A DNA stretch of 64,000 nt from Chlorobiota bacterium (GTDB taxonomy: Bacteria; Bacteroidota; Ignavibacteria; OLB7). Positions 50,135 to 60,630 of the stretch are shown here, piece by piece. Location: assembly GCA_016710285.1 (NCBI GenBank), contig JADJXR010000001.1, forward strand, positions 124,001-188,000. Direction: 5' to 3'. The position numbers and the translations under genes were made by a program. The notes beneath the pieces are model-generated. The model did no database searches. It worked only from the letters and a program-made list of their open reading frames with translations, and had not been told where the DNA came from. How positions within the stretch are numbered: position 1 is the first letter of the stretch; each line of letters starts with the position of its first letter.

Positions 50135-53100
50135 ATGCTTATTCTTCGCGGCGCACCCGCCCTTTCACCATTCCGCATTGCCCGACTTCTCGCCACGCTG
50201 CAACGCCAGAACCCAAGCATCACCTCCATCTACGCCGAATTTGTTCACTTCGTGGAGGTTGCCCGCCCGCTGACCGAGGCGGAGCAATCGGTGCTGGACC
50301 AGCTGCTGCGGTACGGTCCCGCGTTGGAACCGCACACCCCGCAAGGAAGCCTTCTGCTGGTGGCACCCCGCCCGGGAACCATCTCCCCCTGGTCCAGCAA
50401 AGCCACCGACATCGCCCACAACTGCGGGCTGGAATCCGTGCTGCGGATTGAGCGGGGAACGGCGTACTTCATCGCCTCGGCACAAGCATTGGGTGAGACC
50501 GAGCTTGGCCAGATTGCCCAGAAACTTCACGACCGGATGACCCAGACGGTCTTCACGCAGATGGAGTCCGCCGAGCAGTTATTCCGCCACGCCACGCCGC
50601 AGCCGTTCGCCACGATTGACCTGCTGGCCAACGGGCGCGCCGCGCTGGAGGAAGCCAACCAGCAGCTTGGCCTGGCCCTTGCCGACGATGAAATTGAGTA
50701 CCTGCTGAACAGCTTCACCACGCTGGGCCGCAACCCGAACGACATTGAATTGATGATGTTCGCCCAAGCCAACAGCGAGCATTGCCGCCACAAAATTTTC
50801 AACGCCAGCTGGACCATTGATGGCCAGCCGCAGGAGCATTCCCTGTTCTCGATGATCCGCAACACCCACCGCGTTGGCGGGGCGGGGGTACTTTCGGCCT
50901 ACCGCGACAACTCGGCGGTGATTCGCGGGTTCCAGGCCGAGCGGTTCTTCCCGCAGCCTGGCGCAAGCCAGTATCAGTTCCACTCCGAGCCGACGCACAT
51001 CCTGATGAAGGTGGAAACCCACAACCACCCGACGGCAATCTCGCCCTACCCAGGCGCATCCACCGGTTCGGGGGGTGAGATTCGGGACGAGGGGGCAACC
51101 GGGCGCGGCGCGAAACCAAAGGCTGGATTAACGGGATTCACCGTCTCGCACCTTCGCATTCCCGGGTTCGAGCAGCCCTGGGAGGGACCGGAAGGGAAGC
51201 CCGGGCGGATTGCTTCACCGCTGGAGATTATGACCGAGGGGCCGATTGGCGGGGCGGCGTTCAACAACGAGTTTGGCCGCCCGGCGCTGGCGGGATATTT
51301 CCGAACATTCGAGCAAACCCTCCCCGGCCCCAACGGCCCCGAGACACGCGGCTACCACAAGCCAATTATGATTGCTGGCGGCTACGGGAACATCCGCGAG
51401 GAGGACGTGGAGAAACGGGAGTTCGCCCCAGGAACCCAGATTGTGGTGCTTGGCGGACCGGCAATGTTGATTGGGCTTGGCGGCGGCGCGGCAAGCTCCA
51501 TGTCCACCGGAAGCTCCGATGAGGATTTGGATTTTGCCAGCGTCCAGCGGGACAATGCGGAGATGGAACGCCGCTGCCAGGAGGTGATTGACCGCTGCTG
51601 GGCATTGGGGCCGGAGAACCCGATTGAATCCATCCACGACGTTGGCGCGGGGGGATTAAGCAACGCTCTTCCCGAGCTGGTGAACGATGCCGGGCGGGGG
51701 GCGCGGTTCCAACTGCGTGCCGTGCCAAATGCCGAGACAGGGATGTCGCCAATGGAGATTTGGTGCAACGAGGCGCAAGAGCGGTACGTGCTGGCAATCC
51801 GCGCCGATGCGATTGCGGTTTTTGAGGAACTTTGCCGGCGCGAGCGCGCACCCTTCGCGGTGCTTGGGACGGCAACCGAGGAACGCCAGCTCCTTTTGGA
51901 AGACTCCACTTTTGGCAACCGCCCGATTGATATGCCGATGGAGGTGCTGCTTGGCAAGCCCCCCAAAATGCACCGCGTTGCCAACCATCTTGAACGCCAC
52001 TTCCCCCCTTTCACCACCGAAACGATTGACCTGAACGAAGCCGCCGAGCGGGTGCTGAAGTTCCCCGCCGTTGCCGACAAATCGTTCCTGATCACCATTG
52101 GGGACCGCACCATCACCAGCATGGTTGTGCGGGACCAGATGGTGGGGCCGTGGCAAGTCCCCGTTGCCGATGTTGCCGTCACCACCACCGCCTACGAAGG
52201 CTTCACCGGCGAGGCAATGGCCATGGGGGAACGGACCCCGCTTGCACTGCTGAACGCCCCGGCTTCGGGACGGATGGCGATTGGGGAGGCAATCACCAAC
52301 ATCGCCGCAGCAAGCATCCCGCAGCTTGGCGATGTGAAACTCTCCGCCAACTGGATGGCCCCGGGCGGCTACCCAGGCGAAGATGCCGCCTTGTACGCCA
52401 CGGTCCGCGCCGTTGGGATGGAGCTTTGCCCCGCGCTTGGCATCACGATCCCGGTCGGCAAGGACTCCATGTCCATGCGGACGGTGTGGCAGCAGGATGG
52501 GGAACAACGGAGCGTCACCGCGCCGGTCTCGCTTATCATCAGCGCGTTTGCTCCGGTGGCCGATGTTCGCCGCACCCTTACGCCGCAGCTTCGGTTGGAG
52601 AAAGGTGAGTCGGCATTGATCTTGATTGATCTTGGAAATGGGCGGAACCGTTTGGGGGGATCGGCATTGGCGCAGGTTTATGACACCATGGGGAACGAAG
52701 CCCCCGACCTTGACGACCCGGAACTGCTGATCGGATTCTTCGCGGCGATTCAAGAGCTGAACCAGCAAGGGCTGCTGATGGCCTACCACGACCGCTCCGA
52801 CGGCGGCCTGTTTGCAACGCTTGCCGAGATGGCCTTTGCCGGAAAAACCGGAATGGAAGTGGACCTCACCAACCTTGATCCCGACCCCGTGGCCGCGCTG
52901 TTCAGCGAGGAGCTTGGCGCGGTGGTCCAGGTGGCAAACGACCATCGCGAGGAGGTCCTGGCGATTCTTGCCGAGCATGGATTGGGCTACAACTGTCACA
53001 TCATCGGAACGCCGGTGGACCAGGACCGCCTCACCTTCCGCCACAACGAGCAAACGATCCTGCAGCAATCGCGCACCACGCTTCGCGGCTGGTGGTCCGC

Positions 53101-54028
53101 AACGACGTTCAGGATGCAGGAGCTTCGCGACAACCCGGAGTGCGCACGCCAAGAGCACGAAGCGCGGCTGGATCCTTCGGACCCGGGAATGAACACCGCG
53201 TTGCCGTTCCAACCGAACCAGGATATCGCCGCGCCGTTTATCGTAACCGGGGCGCGCCCGCAGGTGGCAATCTTGCGGGAGCAAGGGGTGAACGGCCAGA
53301 TTGAGATGGCCGCAGCATTCCACCGCGCGGGCTTCGCCAGCATTGATGTTCACATGACCGACCTGATTGAAGGGCGGGTGACGTTGGACCAATTCAACGG
53401 GCTGGTGGCGTGCGGCGGATTCAGCTACGGCGATGTGCTTGGTGCCGGCGGCGGCTGGGCGAAATCGGCACTGTTTGTTGAGCGTGCGCGCCAGCAATTC
53501 CAGAGCTTCTTCCACCGCCCCGACACGTTCGCCCTCGGGGTTTGCAACGGCTGCCAGATGTTCAGCAATTTGAAGGAGATCATCCCCGGCACGGCCCACT
53601 GGCCACGGTTTGTGCGGAACCGTTCGGAGCAGTTCGAGGGAAGGTTGTCGCTGGTGCGGGTGGAGGAATCGCCCTCGATCTTCCTTGCGGGAATGGCCGG
53701 CGCACGGATACCGATTGCCGTGGCGCATGGCGAGGGGCTGGCGGAGTTCAGCGGCGCGGCAACGCTTGCCCAAGCGGAAGAAACCGGAACAATCGTTGCG
53801 CGGTTTGTTGACAACCACGGGCTGGCAACCGAACGCTACCCCGCCAACCCGAACGGCTCGCCAAACGGCATTGCAGGGCTGTGCAGCAGCGATGGCCGCG
53901 TCACGATTATGATGCCCCACCCAGAGCGGGTGTTCCGCGCCATTACCATGTCGTGGCATCCCGACGAATGGACCGGCGACAGCCCCTGGATGCGGATGTT
54001 CCAGAACGCCAGGGTTTGGGTGGGATAA
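50135..54028 (+). CDS. purL: Phosphoribosylformylglycinamidine synthase, large single-chain form
   Basis: 1297 residues, matching the large PurL of gamma-proteobacteria (synthetase plus glutaminase in one chain). Domains in order: N-terminal PurS-like; linker with FAQANSEHCRHKIFNA; two synthetase halves with the ATP loops (KVETHNHPTAISPYPGASTG and VGKDSMSMRT); C-terminal class I glutaminase with nucleophile Cys near 1134 (LGVCNGCQMFSNL) and VAILREQGVNGQIEMA. It performs the fourth step of purine synthesis, converting FGAR to FGAM with glutamine and ATP in the cytosol. No other pur gene is adjacent. There is no separate purQ or purS need. Confidence 0.97.
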   Translation: MLILRGAPALSPFRIARLLATLQRQNPSITSIYAEFVHFVEVARPLTEAEQSVLDQLLRYGPALEPHTPQGSLLLVAPRPGTISPWSSKATDIAHNCGLESVLRIERGTAYFIASAQALGETELGQIAQKLHDRMTQTVFTQMESAEQLFRHATPQPFATIDLLANGRAALEEANQQLGLALADDEIEYLLNSFTTLGRNPNDIELMMFAQANSEHCRHKIFNASWTIDGQPQEHSLFSMIRNTHRVGGAGVLSAYRDNSAVIRGFQAERFFPQPGASQYQFHSEPTHILMKVETHNHPTAISPYPGASTGSGGEIRDEGATGRGAKPKAGLTGFTVSHLRIPGFEQPWEGPEGKPGRIASPLEIMTEGPIGGAAFNNEFGRPALAGYFRTFEQTLPGPNGPETRGYHKPIMIAGGYGNIREEDVEKREFAPGTQIVVLGGPAMLIGLGGGAASSMSTGSSDEDLDFASVQRDNAEMERRCQEVIDRCWALGPENPIESIHDVGAGGLSNALPELVNDAGRGARFQLRAVPNAETGMSPMEIWCNEAQERYVLAIRADAIAVFEELCRRERAPFAVLGTATEERQLLLEDSTFGNRPIDMPMEVLLGKPPKMHRVANHLERHFPPFTTETIDLNEAAERVLKFPAVADKSFLITIGDRTITSMVVRDQMVGPWQVPVADVAVTTTAYEGFTGEAMAMGERTPLALLNAPASGRMAIGEAITNIAAASIPQLGDVKLSANWMAPGGYPGEDAALYATVRAVGMELCPALGITIPVGKDSMSMRTVWQQDGEQRSVTAPVSLIISAFAPVADVRRTLTPQLRLEKGESALILIDLGNGRNRLGGSALAQVYDTMGNEAPDLDDPELLIGFFAAIQELNQQGLLMAYHDRSDGGLFATLAEMAFAGKTGMEVDLTNLDPDPVAALFSEELGAVVQVANDHREEVLAILAEHGLGYNCHIIGTPVDQDRLTFRHNEQTILQQSRTTLRGWWSATTFRMQELRDNPECARQEHEARLDPSDPGMNTALPFQPNQDIAAPFIVTGARPQVAILREQGVNGQIEMAAAFHRAGFASIDVHMTDLIEGRVTLDQFNGLVACGGFSYGDVLGAGGGWAKSALFVERARQQFQSFFHRPDTFALGVCNGCQMFSNLKEIIPGTAHWPRFVRNRSEQFEGRLSLVRVEESPSIFLAGMAGARIPIAVAHGEGLAEFSGAATLAQAEETGTIVARFVDNHGLATERYPANPNGSPNGIAGLCSSDGRVTIMMPHPERVFRAITMSWHPDEWTGDSPWMRMFQNARVWVG

Positions 54029-54095
54029 TCATCCCCGCCCCCATTCCTGAAAACCAGACCTTCCACGTTCAAGCCACAAAAACTTCACCGCGCCA

Positions 54096-55467
54096 ATGGC
54101 CTTGATTGCAGCACACCATCCTTCCGTTGCTGGTCCGGTGATTCTGGGCGGGGGGATTGCGGGGATTGCCGCAGGTCCGGCTTGCGCAAGCGGGGGTCCC
54201 CCCAATCTTGATCGAGTCGCGGCCCTATCTTGGCGGGCGGTTGCGGTCGTTTGTTCACGAAGGGACGGGGGATGAGATTGACAACGGCCAGCACCTTCTG
54301 ATGGGATGCTACCACGCCACCTTCCAACTGCTGGAAGCGTTGGGAACGCGGGGATTGGTGGAGCTGGCCCCCACGCTAACGGTGGAGTTCCGCGACCCCG
54401 ATGGAAGCCGCGATTCCATTGATTCCCCCCGTTGGCTTCCCGCTCCGCTGAACGTCCTTGCGGGGATGCTGCGGCTGCGCCGATTGACGCTTGCCCAGCG
54501 GCTGCGACTGCTGCGGGTTGGCATGGCGATTCGGAGCAAGCGGGACCAACCCACGCCGGCCGAGACCGCAACGGAGTATCTGCAACGGCTGGGCCAATCG
54601 CGGGCGGCACGCGCACGGCTTTGGGACCAAATCATCATCGCCACGCTGAACACCCCTGCTGACGAAGCGTCGGCAACGCTGTTTGCTGCGGTGATGCGGC
54701 GCGCATTTCTTGGGGGGAAAACCGAATCGCAGCTTGGGTTTGTTCGTGCCGGATTATCGGCATTGCATGCCCCCGCGCAGGCGTTTATCACCCGCCACGG
54801 AGGGAGCGTGATGACCGGCACGCCCATCACCCGAATTGAGCAGAATGGCGATGGAACGTGGATCGTTTTCCTGAAAGAACGCCAGCCAATCGTTGCCTCC
54901 CATCTGATCTCCGCCCTTCCCCACTCCAACCTGCGAGGCATCTCACCCCCGGGCATCATCCAGCAAATACCGTCGCTTGCGCAGCCAATGCCTACCTCTC
55001 CTATCGTCTCACTCTACCTCTGGTTCAACACGCCGTTGCACGCAATGCCGATGTTCGCGGCGATGATTGGAACGGGGGTGCAGTGGGTGTTCAACAAGCG
55101 GAAGATTATGGCGGCGGGGAACGAGAAATTTCCGGGGCTGATATCGTGCACCATCAGCGCCGCAGTGGCCGAAACCGCCACCGATGCAGCCCAGATAGTG
55201 CGCCACGCCGAGCAGGAACTTCGCGGGGCGTTTCCGGAGCTTCGCGGGGCAACGCTGGTGGCGCATCAGGTGATAAAGGAGAAGCACGCAACGTTTGCGG
55301 CAACGCCACAGAACGAAGCGGTCCGAACGGGGCCGGGAACCTTGATCCCAGGCCTCTATCTTGCCGGCGATTGGACCGGCACCGGGCTTCCTGGAACCAT
55401 CGAGGGTGGGGTGCAAAGCGGCGTTGCGGCGGCCAACCAGTTGCTTGCCGAGCTTCCGCGCCGCTGA
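54096..55467 (+). CDS. hpnE: Hydroxysqualene dehydroxylase HpnE-like FAD oxidoreductase (frameshifted)
   Basis: The uninterrupted frame starts near 54157 and lacks the FAD-binding loop. The ATG at 54096 opens an adjacent frame with exactly that motif (VILGGGIAGIAA). Removing one G near 54173 (GCAGGTC to GCAGTC) joins it to VRLAQAGVPPILIESR, giving a ~456-residue amine-oxidase-fold flavoprotein. Family features are GGRLRSFVHEGTGDEIDNGQ and the C-terminal LYLAGDWTGTGLPGTIEGGV. HpnE reduces hydroxysqualene to squalene in hopanoid synthesis. hpnC/hpnD, squalene cyclase and other hopanoid genes are not in the window, so a related phytoene-desaturase-like role cannot be excluded. purL lies 67 nt upstream. 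Confidence 0.83.
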
Positions 55468-55482
55468 CGGCGAAAAACAAAC

Positions 55483-55714
55483 GGGGTAGCGGCCCCGACC
55501 TTTGTCGGGGCCCAGACCGAAGATGACGCCGAAGGCTAAAGACCTTTTATCAATCCCGACGAAGGTCGGGACGGCTACCACTGCGGCGACTGTCCCGACG
55601 AAGTCTCGGTAGCGGCCCCGACCTTTGTCGGGGCCCAGACAGATGACACCGAAGGCTAAAGACCTTCGGCTACCATTGCGGCGGCAATCCCGACGAAGGT
55701 CGGGACGGCTACCC
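55483..55714. repeat. GTAG-palindrome field after hpnE
   Basis: Two GGTAGCGGCCCCGAC...GTCGGGGCC hairpins (55485 and 55609) alternate with CCGAAGGCTAAAGACC half- or full hairpins and AATCCCGACGAAGGTCGGGA hairpins. The same building blocks recur in the other repeat fields. No gene is supported in 55468-55733. Confidence 0.88.
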
Positions 55715-55733
55715 TGAGCCGAATCAACCGGCC

Positions 55734-56288
55734 TTATCCTTCCTTGCTTTTCACGGCTTTCATTGTCACCCACATCACCCGCGTCAGGTCCCCGATGGAC
55801 TTGCTGAGTTTCAGCGCAAGCCGTTGCGCAAGGCCCTCGCGCAATCGCCACGAACGCCGCAGCAGGCCCACCGAAATCTCCAACGACACCCTTTGGAAAC
55901 ACGCCGTCGAGTAGTACGGGCGGGCTTTGCGGAAGGGGGAATCAACATCGAAAAACTGCAACGTGTTCTCGTTGAAAAACCGCTGGTGGGTGGGGTCGTT
56001 GAACATGTGGATGCTGTTGAAGTAGGGGATGCGGAACTCCACAATCCCCCCAGGTTTCAGCACCCGCCACAGTTCCTCCATGGTGGCAACGGTGTCGGGC
56101 AAATGCTCGATGATGTCGTAGGCGATGATTCGGTCGAATGTGTGGTCCGGGAAGGGCCAGGGGAATTGGCGAAGATCGTGGGCAAGGTCCACCCCAGGAA
56201 GCAACGTCAGATCCAGATTGATCCACTCCACTTCCGGCGTTGAAGGCCGGATATCACTCCCGCAAGCAAGGTTTAGGTAATGCAGCAT
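55734..56288 (-). CDS. SAM-dependent methyltransferase (type 11-like)
   Basis: 184 residues with a class I Rossmann fold: motif I LNLACGSDIRP, acidic residue in WINLDLTLLPGVDL, motif II/post-I DRIIAYDIIEHLPD, and ELWRVLKPGGIVEFRIPYF. The C-terminal third is basic and variable. The substrate is unknown; small proteins of this kind often act on sugars, lipids or surface polysaccharide. It follows porU on the same strand but a terminator intervenes, so it is probably transcribed separately. Confidence 0.85.
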   Translation of the reverse strand: MLHYLNLACGSDIRPSTPEVEWINLDLTLLPGVDLAHDLRQFPWPFPDHTFDRIIAYDIIEHLPDTVATMEELWRVLKPGGIVEFRIPYFNSIHMFNDPTHQRFFNENTLQFFDVDSPFRKARPYYSTACFQRVSLEISVGLLRRSWRLREGLAQRLALKLSKSIGDLTRVMWVTMKAVKSKEG

Positions 56289-56321
56289 CGGTCAGTAGCA
56301 AAGGAAACGATGCCGCAAGCT

Positions 56322-56365
56322 AAAAAAACAACGGAGACACCACGATTGTGATGCCTCCGTTTGTT
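56322..56365 (-). terminator. Intrinsic terminator after porU
   Basis: Read leftward: a ~17-bp stem with one bulge and two G-U pairs, a 4-nt loop, then a T run (plus-strand A 56322-56328). It separates porU from the methyltransferase gene. Confidence 0.7.
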
Positions 56366-56397
56366 CAACGCCATGTTGGCGTATTCTATGGCGTGGC

Positions 56398-59300
56398 TTA
56401 CCGGGCCACCACCAGCTTCTCAATCGTCTCGAACGTTTCGCTGGCCGCTCCTTCGCCACTGGTCTTGGTGGCGCGGACGCGGTAATAATAGACCCCGTTG
56501 GCAAGCGGGTCGCCGTCGGCATCGCGCCCATCCCAATGGAGCTTCACGCGGCGTTGCTGAACCCCCGTTGCTTCCAACGTCCGCACCTTCCTTCCCCCCG
56601 GGGTGAAAATTGCGATTTCCACATCGAGCGGAACCACCTGGTTGTGGCGGAAGGTGAAGTCGGTCTCGCGAGAGATTGGGTTGGGGTAGTTGGCGATTTC
56701 GGCCAGCTGCAACGTTGGGTTCTCCCCGGTGCCAATGATCTTGAAGGTGGCCGTTGCCTCGGCAGAGTTGTTGAAGATGTCCCACCCGCGCACCCGCACG
56801 GTGTGTTCCCCTTCCTCAAGGCTGAGCAATTCCCGCTCGGCGGTTCCTTCGCGGTAATCGGTGGGGGAGGTTGTGTACAGGTCCGTTAGGTCAATGGAGT
56901 TTGGCGAGCCGTTGATCCATGCTTCAATCCGGTGGCCGATTCCTGCGCCGGAGGAGTTGATGCCGCTTCCGTCGCGAAGGTCAACAATCAGCATCGGCGT
57001 TGGGGTGACAACATCACCCGAAGCAAAGGTCCGGTCATCCAGGAAGATTTTGATTTTGGGGCCTTCGGTATCCACCACGGTTGCGGTGTCGGACCCATAG
57101 ACCATCACATGATTGGTTCCGCCAACGGCATCTTCAACGTCGTTGTAGGCGTAGCCATGAAGCCGCGCCAGTGCCGAATCGTAGGCGATATCCTTCGGCA
57201 CGCGGAATTGGATGGTGAACGCCCCATTCACCACCGGCGTTGGGCCGCGGAAGAGTTGCCCCCCCTGGACCACCATCGGCTCGGAGATGTTGTCGCTGAC
57301 CACAACTTGCGTGCGGCTGGCATCATACAGGGTGATGATCGCGGTCCCGTTGAAATCCTCCCGCATCTTTCCATCGCGATTCCGGATCACCCCTTTCACC
57401 GTCACCAGCTGCAGCGCGCCAACCTGTGCGGTGTCGTTGGCCACCAACTGGTCGTTCACCGTGACGATCTCCACCGAATCTTTTGGCAGATTCAGGTACA
57501 TCGTCGGGTCGCCAAACAGGATATACTTCTGGTCGTTGCTGAAGGAAGCGAACCGGCGGGTTTTGGCCGCCAGCATCGCCTGGCCAACGTTCAGGAATTG
57601 CAGCGTTGCGGAATCGCGGGCGAACAGCTTGCTGAAATACTCCCGCATCAGGTCCTCGTTGTCGTTGATGAACACCCCGCGCGTTGTTGCCAGCACGCCG
57701 ATTGCCCCGCCCCCTTCATGCAGCAGGAACTGCTCCCCACCGGAAGGATTCGCGGGGTCGTCGAACCGCCCGAAGTTGCAGGTGACAGCCGAGACAAAAG
57801 TGAGCATGGAGTCGTTGGTCAGCTTTGGGATCAGCGCATCCTTTTGCAGAACCGACTCGTGCCCCCAGACGTTCGGGTTTCCGTGCCCCACCCAATTCAC
57901 CACCACCGCGCCACGGTTCAGATAGGTTAGCAGGTCCTGGGCGGCGGCGGGTTTGGTGGCGGTCCCGGTTACTTCGGTCGGGTAGGCCCCCAGATAGATC
58001 TTCTTGTTATCGGTCCAGTTCGGAATAAAATCCCGCACCAATTTTTCCGATTGGCCAAGGAACCCGCCCCCTTCGCCGGAGGGTTCGTTGTCGTCGGACA
58101 CCAGCACAATCGTGTGGCGCCACGCGCCGAAGTTTTTGCTGGATTCATACTGCTTGATTTTTTCAACAATCACCTCTGCCTGCTCCGAAACCTCGATTGG
58201 GAAACGGCCAACCAGCAGGTCTGGGAAATCATCCTGGCCCACCACCCTAACGTAGTAATCGTCGAACGCGCTGGAGTAGATGCGGTCGTAGCTGTCGCCA
58301 TCCTCCGTCTCCATGGTGGGAACAAGCTGCTTTTGGCGGCTGCTGATGTTGCGGTAGTCGAACGTTCCATCGCCGAACAGCAGCACATAGAGTGGCGGGC
58401 GGGTCCACGATTTCACCGCCTGGGCGATGTAGTCGCGAATGGCCGTGGGGTCCAGGTTTCCGTTGGAGTATTCGGTGTAAATCTCATCGGTTGTCACCAC
58501 TGCGGCGCGGTTCCGCCCGGTGGAGGTGCGGTAGTCGGCATACTGCTGGGCAATGGTTTTGAAATCTTTATGGGCAATCACCAGCACGTCGGCATTCAGC
58601 GGGCGGTTGCGCAGGTCGCCAAAATCGGCGGGGACCGATGCCACAACTTTTTTGGCTTTGCTGGCCGATCCAACGAAGTACCGCCGCGCACCATTCCGCA
58701 GCAACGAAAGGGGACCGCGGAAGCTGTAATCGCCCGATGTCGAAGGGCGGTGCAGCTCTTCGGGGTTCACCGGGTCGGTGATGTCCAATCCAACAAGGTC
58801 CCCCGCCCCAAACCCGCGAATGGTGTAGCCAGCAATGCCGGTTCCCGTTGGCGATTCAAAGCTGATCTCATCGTTGATAGCCACCAACGAACGCCCGTAA
58901 TGGACCTCGAAATAATCCAGATAGCCGCTCCCCTGCCGATTGGCTTCAAAGCTGATGCGAATCGCGCTTTGATTATCGGAAGGAATGGCGGAACCATTGG
59001 TTGTAAACAGCCGCGTGGTGGCGTTCATCATCTGGTCGCCACAGTACTTGCAATCCGATGGGCCATTCACCAGCAGCGTGCCAAGCTGGGTGTTCCCTTC
59101 GGCCACGCTAAACTCACCGCTTCCCCCCCGCACCGCATTCCCCACGCGGACGCGATAGAACACCGGCTGCGAGCGGTCCAGCCCGGCAAGGGTGTTGACA
59201 AACGTGCGGCTGTCGGCAATGGAAGGGTCGCCCACGATAAACTGCGTTCCGAACCACCCTTTTCCGGAGCCGGCCCCGGCATTGTTAATGGCTATTGCGT

Positions 59301-60474
59301 TGTATAAATCTTCGTCGTGAACAAGCCGCGCGCGCCCGGCGGTTGGGAAGGTGGTGGGGTCGGCCATGGCGGGCTGTTTGGGGAAGTCACGCGCGGGGTC
59401 GCCATCCACCGCCACGATGTAGCTGTTGGCTTTCACATACACGCTCAGCTGGTGGGTGGGGATGCTATCGCCAGGCTGATACTGCCAGCGGGTTGGTCCC
59501 ACCCCGTAGAACAGCACTCGCGTTGCCTTGCCGCCGCTGGTTTCAACCCGCGCGGGGATTTGGCGCATCTGGTTGCTGTCGGCAGCGGCGATATCTTCCG
59601 GCATTGGCCCTCCATCGCCGCCGTAGATTGCGATTCGGGAAGGGTCCACGGTGGAAAGATCAATCCCACCGTTCTTAAAATCCTCGGCCCGAAGCTCGTA
59701 CAACCCATCTTCTTTCACCTCCACCCGCATCCATGCCCGGGCTGTGCTGGCGGCGGTGCGGCGCGCAAACGCTTGCGGAACCGCCACCGGTTTTGCCCAA
59801 GCCGCCGCCGCCGATGGATTCACGAACAACCCCGCGCCGAACTGCTGGTCCCGCAGCCCCACGCCACGCCCCGAACCCGCCGCAGCAGCAGCGTTATACC
59901 GAACGCGAAGGGTGGCCGATTTCAGAAATCGAACCGTGCCGCTTGGGCCATCGAACCGATACGGGGCAACCACTATTTGGCCGGCGTGATAGTTCCGCGC
60001 AATCCCCACGTAGCGGAGCGTTGCCGGCGCGGCAGCGGGCGCAGCAACCGAGTAGGCGGCGGGGTCCGCATCGTAGCGTGGGACGCTGAACCCTTGCGGG
60101 TCGGTAATCATGGAGGGAACCGGGGCGATCCTTGCGGAAATTGGCGGGCCGTACTCCGCCGCAACCACCTCAAGCGTGTTCCCCTCCGGCGACGGAAGCG
60201 CAAGGGGGATGATGATCCCCTGCTGCATCGGCGCGCCAGGTTGGTCCGGGTTCAGCGTTGCCCCCGATGCAACGCTGATGAACAGCTCGCCGCTGGGAAG
60301 CCGCGTGGTGTCAATGTTCGGCACAACGGTCATCACCAACTGGCGCGTGTCGTTCGTGGTGATTCGCACTCCATCGCCCGTGCGCGAATACGCGGGAATG
60401 GCGGCAATCGCAAGCGCGGCAACGGCGGCAAGAAGGTGTCGGCTGTGAAGTCCGGCGGTTATCCAAGGCATCAT
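56398..60474 (-). CDS. porU: T9SS sortase PorU (peptidase C25, gingipain-like)
   Basis: 1358 residues from the ATG at 60474 (MMPWITAGL), chosen because a signal peptide follows (LLAAVAALAIAAIPAYS); the frame is open to 60648. An N-terminal beta domain precedes a C25 caspase-like peptidase domain: His near residue 865 in VNWVGHGNPNVWGHE and nucleophile Cys near 899 in VSAVTCNFGRFDDP. The C-terminus is a T9SS-like domain (IANYPNPISRETDFTF ... GVYYYRVRATKT). PorU sits on the outer surface, removes the sorting domains of T9SS cargo and transfers cargo to A-LPS or an equivalent anchor. With sprA in the same window it supports a full T9SS. porV and other por genes were not seen here. Confidence 0.92.
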   Translation of the reverse strand: MMPWITAGLHSRHLLAAVAALAIAAIPAYSRTGDGVRITTNDTRQLVMTVVPNIDTTRLPSGELFISVASGATLNPDQPGAPMQQGIIIPLALPSPEGNTLEVVAAEYGPPISARIAPVPSMITDPQGFSVPRYDADPAAYSVAAPAAAPATLRYVGIARNYHAGQIVVAPYRFDGPSGTVRFLKSATLRVRYNAAAAAGSGRGVGLRDQQFGAGLFVNPSAAAAWAKPVAVPQAFARRTAASTARAWMRVEVKEDGLYELRAEDFKNGGIDLSTVDPSRIAIYGGDGGPMPEDIAAADSNQMRQIPARVETSGGKATRVLFYGVGPTRWQYQPGDSIPTHQLSVYVKANSYIVAVDGDPARDFPKQPAMADPTTFPTAGRARLVHDEDLYNAIAINNAGAGSGKGWFGTQFIVGDPSIADSRTFVNTLAGLDRSQPVFYRVRVGNAVRGGSGEFSVAEGNTQLGTLLVNGPSDCKYCGDQMMNATTRLFTTNGSAIPSDNQSAIRISFEANRQGSGYLDYFEVHYGRSLVAINDEISFESPTGTGIAGYTIRGFGAGDLVGLDITDPVNPEELHRPSTSGDYSFRGPLSLLRNGARRYFVGSASKAKKVVASVPADFGDLRNRPLNADVLVIAHKDFKTIAQQYADYRTSTGRNRAAVVTTDEIYTEYSNGNLDPTAIRDYIAQAVKSWTRPPLYVLLFGDGTFDYRNISSRQKQLVPTMETEDGDSYDRIYSSAFDDYYVRVVGQDDFPDLLVGRFPIEVSEQAEVIVEKIKQYESSKNFGAWRHTIVLVSDDNEPSGEGGGFLGQSEKLVRDFIPNWTDNKKIYLGAYPTEVTGTATKPAAAQDLLTYLNRGAVVVNWVGHGNPNVWGHESVLQKDALIPKLTNDSMLTFVSAVTCNFGRFDDPANPSGGEQFLLHEGGGAIGVLATTRGVFINDNEDLMREYFSKLFARDSATLQFLNVGQAMLAAKTRRFASFSNDQKYILFGDPTMYLNLPKDSVEIVTVNDQLVANDTAQVGALQLVTVKGVIRNRDGKMREDFNGTAIITLYDASRTQVVVSDNISEPMVVQGGQLFRGPTPVVNGAFTIQFRVPKDIAYDSALARLHGYAYNDVEDAVGGTNHVMVYGSDTATVVDTEGPKIKIFLDDRTFASGDVVTPTPMLIVDLRDGSGINSSGAGIGHRIEAWINGSPNSIDLTDLYTTSPTDYREGTAERELLSLEEGEHTVRVRGWDIFNNSAEATATFKIIGTGENPTLQLAEIANYPNPISRETDFTFRHNQVVPLDVEIAIFTPGGRKVRTLEATGVQQRRVKLHWDGRDADGDPLANGVYYYRVRATKTSGEGAASETFETIEKLVVAR

Positions 60475-60630
60475 GGCTGGCTGGATTGGATTAGTCAAAA
60501 TTTTGGCACTGAGAACGATTCGGGTTGGGGCATATTGCCATGCAAGCTCCCCAGGGAAAAGCGGGAGCCAATTAGCGCAAGCCAGCGGTTCCGTGCAAGG
60601 CAAAGTTTTATCCTGTCGCCCCTTCTTACT

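Noticed and set aside
51656..53959. 767-residue leftward ORF opposite purL
   Set aside because: Antisense shadow of purL with no recognisable motif.
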